Positions 7,238 to 14,069 of a stretch of 16,720 nt of DNA are shown in pieces. This DNA is from an uncultured Lachnospiraceae bacterium (GTDB lineage Bacteria > Bacillota > Clostridia > Lachnospirales > Lachnospiraceae), in NCBI GenBank assembly GCA_910586015.1, contig CAJUGJ010000032.1:1-16720 (forward strand). Direction: 5' to 3'. The notes beneath the pieces were generated by a model. That model ran no database searches and was not told the DNA's origin. It was given only the letters and a program-made list of their open reading frames with translations. Position 1 is the first letter of the stretch; each line of letters begins with the position of its first letter. Position numbers and translations under genes: made by a program.

Positions 7238-7476
7238 TTTGCAAGAACCTCATATGCTTCCGTATTCTGTTTTATTAACCGTTCAGATATTGCAAATACA
7301 TCTTCATTACTGGCAACTTTTTCTTTTTCCGCTTTACTGAAATCAATGACCAAATATCTGGGTACATTATTTTTCAGAATAACCGCCGTTCCATGTTCGT
7401 CAACTACTTTAGCTACTTTTGAAAAATTTTGATTTGCCTCTGTAATTGAAATCATTGTGTTTGTATCTATTGTCAT
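7234..7476 (-). CDS. phd: Phd/YefM-family antitoxin
   Basis: An 80-residue antitoxin of a type II toxin-antitoxin pair. The N-terminal DNA-binding fold is recognisable in ISITEANQNFSKVAKVVDEHG, split here as ISITEANQNFSK and VAKVVDEHG (residues 9-29), then AVILKNNVPRYLVID (31-45). The acidic, helical C-terminus (46-80) would wrap around the toxin. The start ATG has GAGGTG eight bases upstream. An excellent promoter with its own dyad lies just before it, as expected for an autoregulated operon. The partner toxin is reduced to 17 codons, so this is a solitary antitoxin. It could still repress its promoter or neutralise a related toxin elsewhere. It lies inside the gutted IS605 element. Confidence 0.85.
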   Translation of the reverse strand: MTIDTNTMISITEANQNFSKVAKVVDEHGTAVILKNNVPRYLVIDFSKAEKEKVASNEDVFAISERLIKQNTEAYEVLAK

Positions 7477-7502
7477 TTTATATGCACCTCACTTCCACCT
7501 AT

Positions 7503-7531
7503 ATTATATACAAATAATAGCTAGAAAACAA
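7503..7531 (-). promoter_or_regulatory. phd promoter with AT-rich dyad
   Basis: On the minus strand TTGTTT (7526-7531), 17 bases and TATAAT (7503-7508) form a near-consensus promoter; transcription would start near 7496, 20 bases before the phd ATG. The -10 lies in an imperfect dyad, ATTAT-TTGTAT-ATAAT, a plausible site for Phd autorepression. Confidence 0.65.
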
Positions 7532-7690
7532 CCTATTTTACATTTTTTGATTGTAATATCATTGAAATCTGCCCTTGTAAATAGCCCATAAGGGCAAAAG
7601 CAAGGGAAAATACATAGCAATTCACTGTATGATGCTAGAAAATCCTTGAAAAATAAAGAAAGTTCAAGAAATTCATCTGCAAACAGGAAT
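7509..7690. other. Spacer between phosphatase and phd, with nested hairpin
   Basis: About 180 bases without a convincing gene. A 66-codon minus-strand frame covers it, but it is rich in F, L and C, has no ribosome site and resembles no family. A nested inverted repeat stands out: outer arms CCCTTG (7572-7577) and CAAGGG (7601-7606) enclose inner arms GCCC (7584-7587) and GGGC (7592-7595). There is no T-tract, so it is not an obvious terminator. Confidence 0.4.
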
Positions 7691-8248
7691 TTACTTGACC
7701 TCAATCGGTATTAATTGTGCATTCGGCACAGAAAAATGTTTGGTTTTGTTTGAAAAAGCGATACTGTTCTCAACGCATAAAATGACTTCTATTACGCCCT
7801 GATGTGTTACAATCATTGAGCTTTTCAATGGTTGTTTCAGTATTCTATTTTTTAATTCTAACCAGGTTGTCTTAACACGATTATAAAACATTTTGGGGCT
7901 TTCACCATTAGGGTAACACTCATCATAAGCAAGCGATGACCAGTATAAACCTGGATACTTTTCATTTGCCAACTCGTGTTTCATTCCTGCCAAATCTCCA
8001 TTATTCGTTTCACGCAAACCAGCGTTATATTCAATCGAACATTTCAGATACTTTGATAATATTTCAGATGTTTCTTTCGTTCTTTGCAAATCGCTGGAAT
8101 ATATATAATCGATATTCATATTCGCAGCGACTATTTCTTTAGCCAATTTATTAACCTGTTCAACACCGACAGCCATCAGTTCGTGATTACTCCATCTGCC
8201 TCTAATGGTTTCATCATCTTTTCCGTGTCTGACAAGATAGATAGTCAT
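7691..8248 (-). CDS. Histidine phosphatase (phosphoglycerate mutase-like)
   Basis: A 185-residue branch 1 histidine phosphatase. The catalytic RHG motif is in YLVRHGKDD (4-12), where H8 takes the phosphate. An SSDLQRTKET stretch (51-60) supplies the second arginine, LRETNNGDLAG holds the acid residue, and the C-terminal VTHQGV supplies the second histidine. The length fits small-molecule or phosphoprotein phosphatases more than glycolytic mutases, which are nearer 230-250 residues. GGAGGTGG precedes the ATG at the normal distance. The bases just upstream are the tnpB N-terminal remnant, so it has probably lost its native promoter; the surviving IS605 promoter at 8857-8885 may now drive it. 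It is intact and reads in the same direction as the element. Confidence 0.85.
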   Translation of the reverse strand: MTIYLVRHGKDDETIRGRWSNHELMAVGVEQVNKLAKEIVAANMNIDYIYSSDLQRTKETSEILSKYLKCSIEYNAGLRETNNGDLAGMKHELANEKYPGLYWSSLAYDECYPNGESPKMFYNRVKTTWLELKNRILKQPLKSSMIVTHQGVIEVILCVENSIAFSNKTKHFSVPNAQLIPIEVK

Positions 8249-8263
8249 AATCCCACCTCCAAA

Positions 8264-8434
8264 TTACGATTTGTATTGTGCAGGTGTATTATTGAGTCTC
8301 TGTTTTGTTTCATGATAGTAATTGATTTTATCAGATAACATTTTATTGTAAATAAATCTTACACAAGCGAAAATTTTTGCAAACATAATTTTTTGTTTAT
8401 TATCAAAATATATTCTGAATTTGTTTGCTTTCAA
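8264..8434 (-). pseudogene. tnpB: tnpB N-terminal fragment
   Basis: Starting at a TTG that overlaps the tnpA stop (TTGA), the frame encodes 56 residues typical of the TnpB N-terminus: KANKFRIYFDNKQ, then FACVRFIYNKMLSDKI, then QRLNNTPAQYK, then a serine and a stop. In intact relatives AQYK is followed by a KEF-x-WLKEVDSLAL-like run. The sequence instead changes at about 8267-8270 into the leader of the phosphatase gene. This gives a sharp upstream junction for the captured cassette. The first 55 codons show no internal stop. Confidence 0.78.
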
Positions 8435-8825
8435 TGTTTTTCCTCTTGACTTTCTATATATTTTCTGATAACTTTAATGGTTGCTCCGCCTGTTGAAATC
8501 AGGCAGAAACTTGACTCCAGAAATATTCTTTCCACAATTTTTGACGTATCTGAGGATATTCTTTCTTTAACAATCTGCTACTTGCACTTTTATAAGCATT
8601 GATAAATTTGCTTATCTCTGTATTCGGATGTGCCTTGAAAAGAATATGTACATAATCTTTATCATAATTCCATTTCTGCAATGTAATATTATATTTAGGG
8701 CATATATAATCAAATATTCACTTTGCTCTGTCTGCAATAATATCATCTATCACTTTTCTTCTGTATTTCACCACAAGTATCAAATGGTAATTCAGACTGA
8801 ATACTGAATGTGCATTACTATCTAA
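8431..8825 (-). pseudogene. tnpA: IS200/IS605 transposase TnpA (Y1/HUH), decayed
   Basis: Conceptual translation gives a normal-length (about 131 residues) Y1 transposase: SNAHSVFSLNYHLILVVKYR, then LQKWNYDKDYVHILF, then FINAYKSASSRLLKKE, then KLWKEYFWSQ, and finally FCLISTGGATIKVIRKYIES with the catalytic tyrosine. It carries at least four lesions. The expected start is TTA. A TGA interrupts the frame after ADRAK. The HUH pair, usually HVH, reads YVH. A one-base shift after YFWSQ moves the last third to another frame. It is therefore inactive. The order tnpA then tnpB, same strand and overlapping, is that of IS605-type elements. Confidence 0.88.
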
Positions 8826-8856
8826 TAATATAACCACCTTTTTCTATATTCGACTG

Positions 8857-8885
8857 ATTATATCATATATTTCTTAGTTTGGTAA
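8857..8885 (-). promoter_or_regulatory. IS605 left-end promoter
   Basis: On the minus strand TTACCA (8880-8885), 17 bases and TATAAT (8857-8862) precede the tnpA remnant. With the transposase dead and tnpB hollowed out, this promoter may read through about 0.6 kb of remnant to the histidine phosphatase gene. Confidence 0.5.
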
Positions 8886-8947
8886 GCGAATTTCTTGCTA
8901 ATATTTTGTTAAATAAAACGACAATATTATGAATTTTATTTAAACGC

Positions 8948-8984
8948 ATACTATATACAAACTAAAACCGATTTATAGTATAAT
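8948..8984 (+). promoter_or_regulatory. Putative promoter/operator of the two-component system
   Basis: TATAAT (8979-8984) lies about 86 bases before the response regulator ATG. Overlapping it is a perfect 8-bp inverted repeat, ATACTATA (8948-8955) and TATAGTAT (8974-8981), with 18 bases between. No good -35 is seen, which would suit an activator-dependent promoter, perhaps autoregulated by the response regulator. This is inferred from position only. Confidence 0.4.
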
Positions 8985-9069
8985 AAAATCAACATATCTA
9001 TACAAAGAAGATGTAAAGTTGATAAATAATTGAAAAATCATTTATATGATTTAATTGGAGGTGAATTTT

Positions 9070-9744
9070 ATGAAACATAAAATATTAATTGTTGATGATG
9101 AGGCAGATATTGTTACTATGCTTAAAAGTTACTTCGAATTCAATGGATATGATGTATTGACTGCTATGAATGGTTTAGAGGCAATAGAAAAGGCCGGAAA
9201 ACAGCCGGACATTATTTTGCTCGATATCAATATGCCAGATATAGACGGCATGGAGGTCTGTTCACGTATCAGAAATTTTGTCTGCTGCCCCATTTTATTT
9301 TTAACTGCCAGAATCGATGATTCTGATAAAATTAAAGGTTTTGGTATTGGAGCTGATGATTATATTGTTAAGCCATTTTCTATAGACGAACTTGGGGCAA
9401 GAGTTTCAGCACATATAAGAAGGGAATATCGCCAAAGAGAGTCATCAAAAGTTCGTCTTGATCATAACCTTGCAATTGATTATACAGAAAGATGTCTTTA
9501 TTATGATGGAAACTTAATTCCTCTTTCCAAAAAAGAATTTGATATTATAGAGTTATTATCACAACATAGAGGACAAGTTTTTAGTAAAGAACGTATTTAT
9601 GAATTAGTATGGGATTATGACAGTGAAGGAGAAGTGTCTGTTATAGCTGAACATATTCGTCGTATTCGTATAAAATTTAAAGACGCAGATATAAGACCTT
9701 ATATTGAAACTGTTTGGGGGATTGGCTACCGATGGGCAAAATAA
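9070..9744 (+). CDS. OmpR/PhoB-family response regulator
   Basis: A 224-residue two-domain regulator. The receiver domain (about 1-118) has the acidic pair D9-D10, phosphoacceptor D52 in LLDINMPDIDG, T79 in FLTAR and K101 in VKPFS. The C-terminal winged-helix domain (about 128-224) has the typical LSKKEFDIIELL start and the VWGIGYRW ending. The ATG at 9070 is chosen because GGAGG (9057-9061) sits eight bases before it; an upstream TTG in frame lies within that ribosome site. The histidine kinase follows with a 13-base overlap. The family and partner are firm. The likely target is the ABC exporter just downstream. Confidence 0.93.
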   Translation: MKHKILIVDDEADIVTMLKSYFEFNGYDVLTAMNGLEAIEKAGKQPDIILLDINMPDIDGMEVCSRIRNFVCCPILFLTARIDDSDKIKGFGIGADDYIVKPFSIDELGARVSAHIRREYRQRESSKVRLDHNLAIDYTERCLYYDGNLIPLSKKEFDIIELLSQHRGQVFSKERIYELVWDYDSEGEVSVIAEHIRRIRIKFKDADIRPYIETVWGIGYRWAK

Positions 9745-10928
9745 AAAGATTTTTTTTAAAACAATCCATAAAAAAAGATTTTGCATTATATATATTGTTT
9801 TACATTTTATCTTCTCTTGTCTTGTCTTTATTATGCTCTGAATTTTGTAAATATAAGCAAAGACAGATAGGTGAGAAATATAAGATTGAGTATGAATCTA
9901 ATAAGTTGTTTACAAAAAAACTTTTCTATAATGATAAGAATAATGATCAGTATATTCACTATTACACAACTGATATTACTGAACTTTTTACATTTTTTGA
10001 TGAATTAATCTATAATATCTTAGGTATTTGTAGCGGTATTGTTTATCCAATTAGTTTTATTATATGTATAGGTATTACAAGTATTTTATTTTATAAAAGA
10101 AAGTTACAAAAACCCTTGGAAATCTTAAATAATGCAGCAGATAATATTTCAGATAATAATCTTGACTTCGAAATTATTTATAATAAACAAGATGAATTAG
10201 GGAAACTTTGTTTATCTTTTGAAAAAATGCGACGTATATTACGAGACAATAACATAGAGATGTGGCGTCAGATTGAAGAACGCAGGCGTCTGAATGTTGC
10301 TTTTGCCCACGATTTAAGAACGCCTCTTACTGTTCTAAAAGGTCAGAGCGAAATGCTTATAAAATATGCTCCCGAAATGTCAGAAGAAAAAATAATCGAA
10401 ATCGTTAAGATGATGAAACGACATATTGCAAGACTTGAGAACTATGTAAATACAATGAATGATTTACAGCACTTAGAGAATATAGAAATTCAAAAGAAAG
10501 CTGTTGAAATAGGAAATATTGTAAAACAAATGAATTCCATAGGAGCTTCTGTCTGTTTGACAAAAAAGTTTTTATTTAAAGAGAAACCTATAAACACTAT
10601 AAAAATGGAATTAGATGAATCTATAATTATGCGGGTATATGAGAATCTATTGGCAAACGCCATTCGATATGTACATGATACTATCACTGTGTCTGCCTAT
10701 ATCCAAGAAAATTATTTTTGTATTATTGTATCTGATGATGGTAAGGGATTTTCACCAAAAGACCTTATAGATGCGACAAAACCATTTTATAAATCTTCTC
10801 AGGAAACAGATAACAAACACTTTGGAATGGGATTAAATATCTGTAAAATACTCTGTGAAAAACATGGTGGTAATTTAAAATTGGAAAATAAGAATGGTGC
10901 TTTTGTAACCGCGACATTCCGGTCATGA
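9732..10928 (+). CDS. Sensor histidine kinase
   Basis: A 398-residue membrane kinase. Membrane segments lie at about 17-35 and 99-121, with a short outer sensor domain (about 36-98) between. A HAMP-like linker follows (about 122-175). The H-box is FAHDLRTPL with H193. The catalytic domain has the N-box NLLANAIRY (305-313), DDGKGF (335-340) and GMGLNICK (365-372). The ATG at 9732 overlaps the response regulator stop by 13 bases, so the pair is translationally coupled. The outer domain of about 60 residues is larger than in intramembrane-sensing BceS-type kinases, so direct ligand sensing is possible. The ligand is unknown. A strong terminator follows, which separates the pair from the ABC genes it probably controls. 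Confidence 0.92.
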   Translation: MGKIKRFFLKQSIKKDFALYILFYILSSLVLSLLCSEFCKYKQRQIGEKYKIEYESNKLFTKKLFYNDKNNDQYIHYYTTDITELFTFFDELIYNILGICSGIVYPISFIICIGITSILFYKRKLQKPLEILNNAADNISDNNLDFEIIYNKQDELGKLCLSFEKMRRILRDNNIEMWRQIEERRRLNVAFAHDLRTPLTVLKGQSEMLIKYAPEMSEEKIIEIVKMMKRHIARLENYVNTMNDLQHLENIEIQKKAVEIGNIVKQMNSIGASVCLTKKFLFKEKPINTIKMELDESIIMRVYENLLANAIRYVHDTITVSAYIQENYFCIIVSDDGKGFSPKDLIDATKPFYKSSQETDNKHFGMGLNICKILCEKHGGNLKLENKNGAFVTATFRS

Positions 10929-10945
10929 TCGACTTTTATAATAGT

Positions 10946-10981
10946 AAAAAACTTCTTGTTAGAAACGACAAGAAGTTTTTT
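10946..10981 (+). terminator. Hairpin terminator between kinase and ABC exporter
   Basis: A perfect 14-bp stem (10946-10959 with 10968-10981) of AAAAAACTTCTTGT and its complement encloses an eight-base loop and ends in a T-run. It begins 17 bases after the kinase stop. It would stop or attenuate transcription into the ABC genes, letting the exporter be set separately from its regulators. Confidence 0.88.
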
Positions 10982-11053
10982 TATTATGTAGATAAAAAGT
11001 TGAAAAATATCCGTTATTCTATACTTATCAAAAGTTTGAAAGGAGTCTTAAAA

Positions 11054-11965
11054 TTGAATCATTCTATCGAAATTAAAAATCTGAATAAATTTTATGGTAG
11101 GAAACAGGTATTATTTAACATCAATCTTTCCATCGAACAAGGAATGTTTGGTTTGTTAGGCAGAAATGGTGCAGGCAAAACAACACTGATGAAAACGCTC
11201 GCAACACTGCTTCAAAAAAAAGATGGTTCAATCACTATATATGGTATTCCTATTGAGAATGAAAAAGAAATTCGAGAGATTATCGGCTATCTGCCACAAG
11301 AGTTTTCTATGTATCCATCTATGAACATATTGGAAACAATGGACTATCTTGCAATTCTTGCAGGTTTAAAAAAGCAGGAGAGAAAAGAACGTATTGAAAT
11401 ACTTTTAAGGAAAGTAAACTTAATGGAACACAAAAATAAAAAAGTAAAAGCTCTATCAGGTGGAATGAAACGTAGACTTGGAATTGCACAGGCATTACTA
11501 AATAATCCCAAAGTGTTGATTGTCGATGAACCGACAGCAGGACTTGATCCAGAAGAACGAATTCGATTTCGTAATTTATTATCAGAGATAGCAGAAGATC
11601 GGATTGTAATTCTATCCACACATATTGTTGGAGATATAGAAGCCACTTGTGAAAATATTGCGATTTTAAACGATGGAAAGGTTTTGTATCATGGTACAGT
11701 AAACAATTTATTAGCAGCAGCCGATGGCAAAGTATTCACCAAAATAGTAAGTAGACAGGAACTTCCAAAATTAAAAAACGAATTATTCATTACAAGTATG
11801 CACACACAGGGCAAAAATGTATATATCCGTTTTATATCAGAAAATGAAGTTTCTGGTATGAATGTGTGTGAACCAAATATAGAAGATGCTTATATGCTCT
11901 ATTTAAAAGAAAATGGAACTCAATTACTGCCTCTATCTATAGAAGAAATGGGAGGTGAAAACTAA
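11054..11965 (+). CDS. ABC-2 exporter ATP-binding protein
   Basis: A 303-residue ATPase of the ABC-2 (DrrA/EcsA-like) type. Walker A is GRNGAGKTT (36-44), the Q-loop glutamine is Q82, the signature is LSGGM (134-138), Walker B is VLIVDEP (154-160) with catalytic E159, and the switch histidine is H190. The C-terminal ~90 residues form the extra domain common in this class. The start is taken as TTG at 11054 because AGGAG (11041-11045) lies eight bases before it and the family begins with this helix. The frame stays open back to an ATG at 10925 overlapping the kinase stop, but that extension reads through a terminator and has no family likeness. The stop and the next ATG overlap as TAATG. Confidence 0.9.
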   Translation: MNHSIEIKNLNKFYGRKQVLFNINLSIEQGMFGLLGRNGAGKTTLMKTLATLLQKKDGSITIYGIPIENEKEIREIIGYLPQEFSMYPSMNILETMDYLAILAGLKKQERKERIEILLRKVNLMEHKNKKVKALSGGMKRRLGIAQALLNNPKVLIVDEPTAGLDPEERIRFRNLLSEIAEDRIVILSTHIVGDIEATCENIAILNDGKVLYHGTVNNLLAAADGKVFTKIVSRQELPKLKNELFITSMHTQGKNVYIRFISENEVSGMNVCEPNIEDAYMLYLKENGTQLLPLSIEEMGGEN

Positions 11966-13305
11966 TGCTATTTTGGAAGGAATTAAAACAGATTATTTTC
12001 GGAGTTCCTTATTTTCTTTTTGTAGTTATACTTGTTTTCTTATTGAGGTCACAAGACGTATTAGATTTTAGTGACTCAAAAATAATAGAACCTGAACCTA
12101 ATGGAAACTATGGAACAAAAAATGAAGAAATACCAGAAATTATTATGCCCACTGCATTAGAATCACTTTATGCTGAATTTCAGAAAAATAATTATAAGAC
12201 ATATCCTATCGGATTCATAAAAAATGTGAAACTAAATGATAATAAACAGATGGAAATTGCTAAAATAATATCTGCTATTACAGGCGTAGATGTAGATCAA
12301 ATATATACGAACTCTTTTCATAATAATGGAGATATGACACTTGATATAAGAGGAAATGCAGATATTCAACCAGACGGTAATGGTGCTTTCATTATATCAA
12401 CAGAGAACAATTTAGAAGAAAAAAATGAGAAAGATAAACAAATAAATTTAACTGTTAGAGATGATATATCTTATTCTGAGTTTAAACATCTTATGCAAAA
12501 GGTTGACGATATTTTGGGGGGTGGTTCATCCTATGCGTCAGAGTCTTTAACTAGTTATGGAGTCGTTCCTCTTACTTATGAAGAAGCAGTTCAAAGATAT
12601 GAACTTATAAAAAGTCATGATAAAATAACAGGAGGGTATGCACGACTTTTTAGTGATTATACTGTTGCTATGGCTCTTTCTATGCTTCCTGTTTTTCTTG
12701 CAGTGATTATGAGTATAAAAGATAAACGAGCAAAAATGTCAGAACTTATCTATATAAAAAAGGTATCTAGTGTAAAGATTATTTTTTTGCGTTTCTTGGC
12801 AACTATAACCGCTGTTATGTTACCTGTTATTATTCTTTCCTATATCTCTAATATAACTGTATGGAGCATGTATAGAGGAATGGAATTAGACTATTTAGCA
12901 CCACTAAAATATGATTTTGGTTGGATTATGCCATCGGCAATGATTATAATAGCTATTGGTATGTGCCTAACAGAGCTCACAAATACTCCAATAGCTATTG
13001 TAGTAAGTGGACTATGGTGGTTTTTAGATATCAATATGGGAATAAAATCTGTAACCGCATCTTATTCCTTGTTTCGTTTAGTTCCAAGACATAATGCAGA
13101 TATACATTCTTATTTTAGAATACAGGATTTTGTAGATAATTTCCCAAATCTGCTTGTTAATCGTCTACTTTTTGTAGGTTTATCAATATTATTTGTTATT
13201 GTAACAATTATCATTTATGAGGCAAAAAGAAAGGGTAAACGAAATGCGAACAATAAAATCAAAGAAGTATTTACCAGTATTACAAGTCGTAAAAATCAAT
13301 CTTAA
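11965..13305 (+). CDS. ABC-2 type permease with large extracellular domain
   Basis: A 446-residue membrane subunit. One segment (about 11-27) is followed by a large outer domain (about 28-230). Five more segments lie near 231-250, 272-295, 319-337, 340-356 and 397-418, with a basic tail. The outer domain has acidic and asparagine-rich stretches, no cysteine pair and no recognised fold; it may capture the substrate or signal to the kinase. The start ATG overlaps the ATPase stop by one base, with GGGAGGTG just upstream. Together with the ATPase and the next gene it should form one exporter. Sensor-linked ABC-2 systems often remove antimicrobial peptides, but that role is inferred here. Confidence 0.8.
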   Translation: MLFWKELKQIIFGVPYFLFVVILVFLLRSQDVLDFSDSKIIEPEPNGNYGTKNEEIPEIIMPTALESLYAEFQKNNYKTYPIGFIKNVKLNDNKQMEIAKIISAITGVDVDQIYTNSFHNNGDMTLDIRGNADIQPDGNGAFIISTENNLEEKNEKDKQINLTVRDDISYSEFKHLMQKVDDILGGGSSYASESLTSYGVVPLTYEEAVQRYELIKSHDKITGGYARLFSDYTVAMALSMLPVFLAVIMSIKDKRAKMSELIYIKKVSSVKIIFLRFLATITAVMLPVIILSYISNITVWSMYRGMELDYLAPLKYDFGWIMPSAMIIIAIGMCLTELTNTPIAIVVSGLWWFLDINMGIKSVTASYSLFRLVPRHNADIHSYFRIQDFVDNFPNLLVNRLLFVGLSILFVIVTIIIYEAKRKGKRNANNKIKEVFTSITSRKNQS

Positions 13306-13891
13306 ACATAATGCAGCTCTATCTATTGTAATATCTATATGTATTATTATTATTACACCTATTATTTTTGGAATTGCCAATTTGAATAGAACGGATTCAG
13401 CAATCCCATTAGAAATGTTTGTTTCTTTGATTGGAATTATATTCCTTACACCAATTTTTCAGCCAGAGCAAAATAATGAAATAGGAGATTTAGTATCTTC
13501 TAAATATATAAGTACAAACTTAATTTATTTCATAAGAACTATTTATGCAGTGTTTCTTTCCATCATCTTTATTGGTTCATTTGTTGTTTATATGAGTATA
13601 CAAAAATGTGATATAACGTTTTTATTATTCATTGGAACAGTAGCAAATGCTATATTTCTTGGTTCACTTGGTATGATAACCGCTGCATTGACTGAAAATA
13701 CTATAATAGCATATATGATACCCTTAGTTTATTATATGTTAAATTATGGTGCAGGCAGTAAGCTTGGTAATTACTATTTATTTTCTATGTGTATTCCTGA
13801 TTTCAAACCCAAAGTATGGCTTCTCATAACGGGTATATTATTTATTTTTCTATCCCTTATAGTAAAGAAATTTAAAAAAAAATTTCAATAA
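13244..13891 (+). CDS. ABC exporter second permease subunit
   Basis: A 215-residue, very hydrophobic protein with about six membrane segments and no sizeable soluble domain, like half-size ABC-2 permeases. The frame overlaps the upstream permease gene by 62 bases. The ATG at 13244 is chosen over one at 13217 because an AAAGGG site lies just before it. It has the weakest family signature of the operon, but position, overlap and topology support a second membrane subunit pairing with the 446-residue permease. The pair is unequal: one subunit has the large outer domain and this one is almost entirely membrane. A strong terminator follows. Confidence 0.75.
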   Translation: MRTIKSKKYLPVLQVVKINLKHNAALSIVISICIIIITPIIFGIANLNRTDSAIPLEMFVSLIGIIFLTPIFQPEQNNEIGDLVSSKYISTNLIYFIRTIYAVFLSIIFIGSFVVYMSIQKCDITFLLFIGTVANAIFLGSLGMITAALTENTIIAYMIPLVYYMLNYGAGSKLGNYYLFSMCIPDFKPKVWLLITGILFIFLSLIVKKFKKKFQ

Positions 13892-13905
13892 CGTTATATC
13901 TAAAA

Positions 13906-13960
13906 CTAAAAAGCAGATACCCAAAACAATTAGGAGAATTTTTGGATATCTGCTTTTTAG
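13906..13960 (+). terminator. Terminator of the ABC exporter operon
   Basis: Arms CTAAAAAGCAGATA (13906-13919) and TATCTGCTTTTTAG (13947-13960) pair perfectly. They extend inward past one mismatch through CCAAAA and TTTTGG. The T-run inside the second arm marks the release point. Confidence 0.85.
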
Positions 13961-13996
13961 ATCAGACGTTCTTAAAATTAATTTTATAGAATACTA

Positions 13997-14044
13997 TTGA
14001 CAAAAGTCCGAAATCAGATTATAGTATAATAGTCCGATTTCGGA
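13997..14044 (+). promoter_or_regulatory. marR-MATE promoter with two MarR operator dyads
   Basis: TTGACA (13997-14002), 17 bases and TATAGT (14020-14025) form a near-consensus promoter. Two copies of one dyad overlap it. O1, TCCGAAATCAGA (14007-14018), lies in the -35/-10 spacer. O2, TCCGATTTCGGA (14033-14044), lies just after the start site and is perfect. O1 matches the complement of O2 at 11 of 12 positions. They are 26 bases apart. A dimer on either site would block RNA polymerase, as expected for MarR autorepression. Confidence 0.8.
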
Positions 14045-14069
14045 TAATTTGGACAGGAGGTATTTTGTT

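Larger units (their letters stand above)
7026..8890 (-). mobile_element. Decayed IS200/IS605-family element with tnpB interior replaced by other genes
   Basis: In element order (right to left) the region holds an intact-looking promoter and left end (8857-8890), tnpA with several lesions (8431-8825), the first 56 codons of tnpB (8264-8434), about 1.08 kb of unrelated genes (7187-8266), the last 12 or so codons of tnpB (7145-7186) and an omega-RNA-like right end with its terminal hairpin (7026-7144). The insert carries a histidine phosphatase, a Phd antitoxin and a truncated doc, all in the same orientation as the element. Both junctions fall inside tnpB, so the cassette replaced the tnpB interior rather than landing beside the element. 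The exact outer boundaries are estimated by eye. Confidence 0.75.

Noticed and set aside
7504..7704. 66-codon minus-strand frame between phd and the phosphatase
   Set aside because: No ribosome binding site, biased F/L/C composition, no family likeness, and it overlaps the phd promoter and the phosphatase stop.
7936..8338. Plus-strand frames opposite the histidine phosphatase
   Set aside because: They are antisense shadows of a well-supported gene.
9055..9069. TTG start for the response regulator
   Set aside because: This TTG lies within the ribosome binding site of the ATG at 9070.
10925..11053. ATPase start at the ATG overlapping the kinase stop
   Set aside because: The extra 43 residues have no family likeness and span a strong terminator; the TTG at 11054 has AGGAG at the right distance.
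14049..14069. TTG start for the MarR gene
   Set aside because: It lies upstream of the AGGAGG that serves the ATG at 14070.
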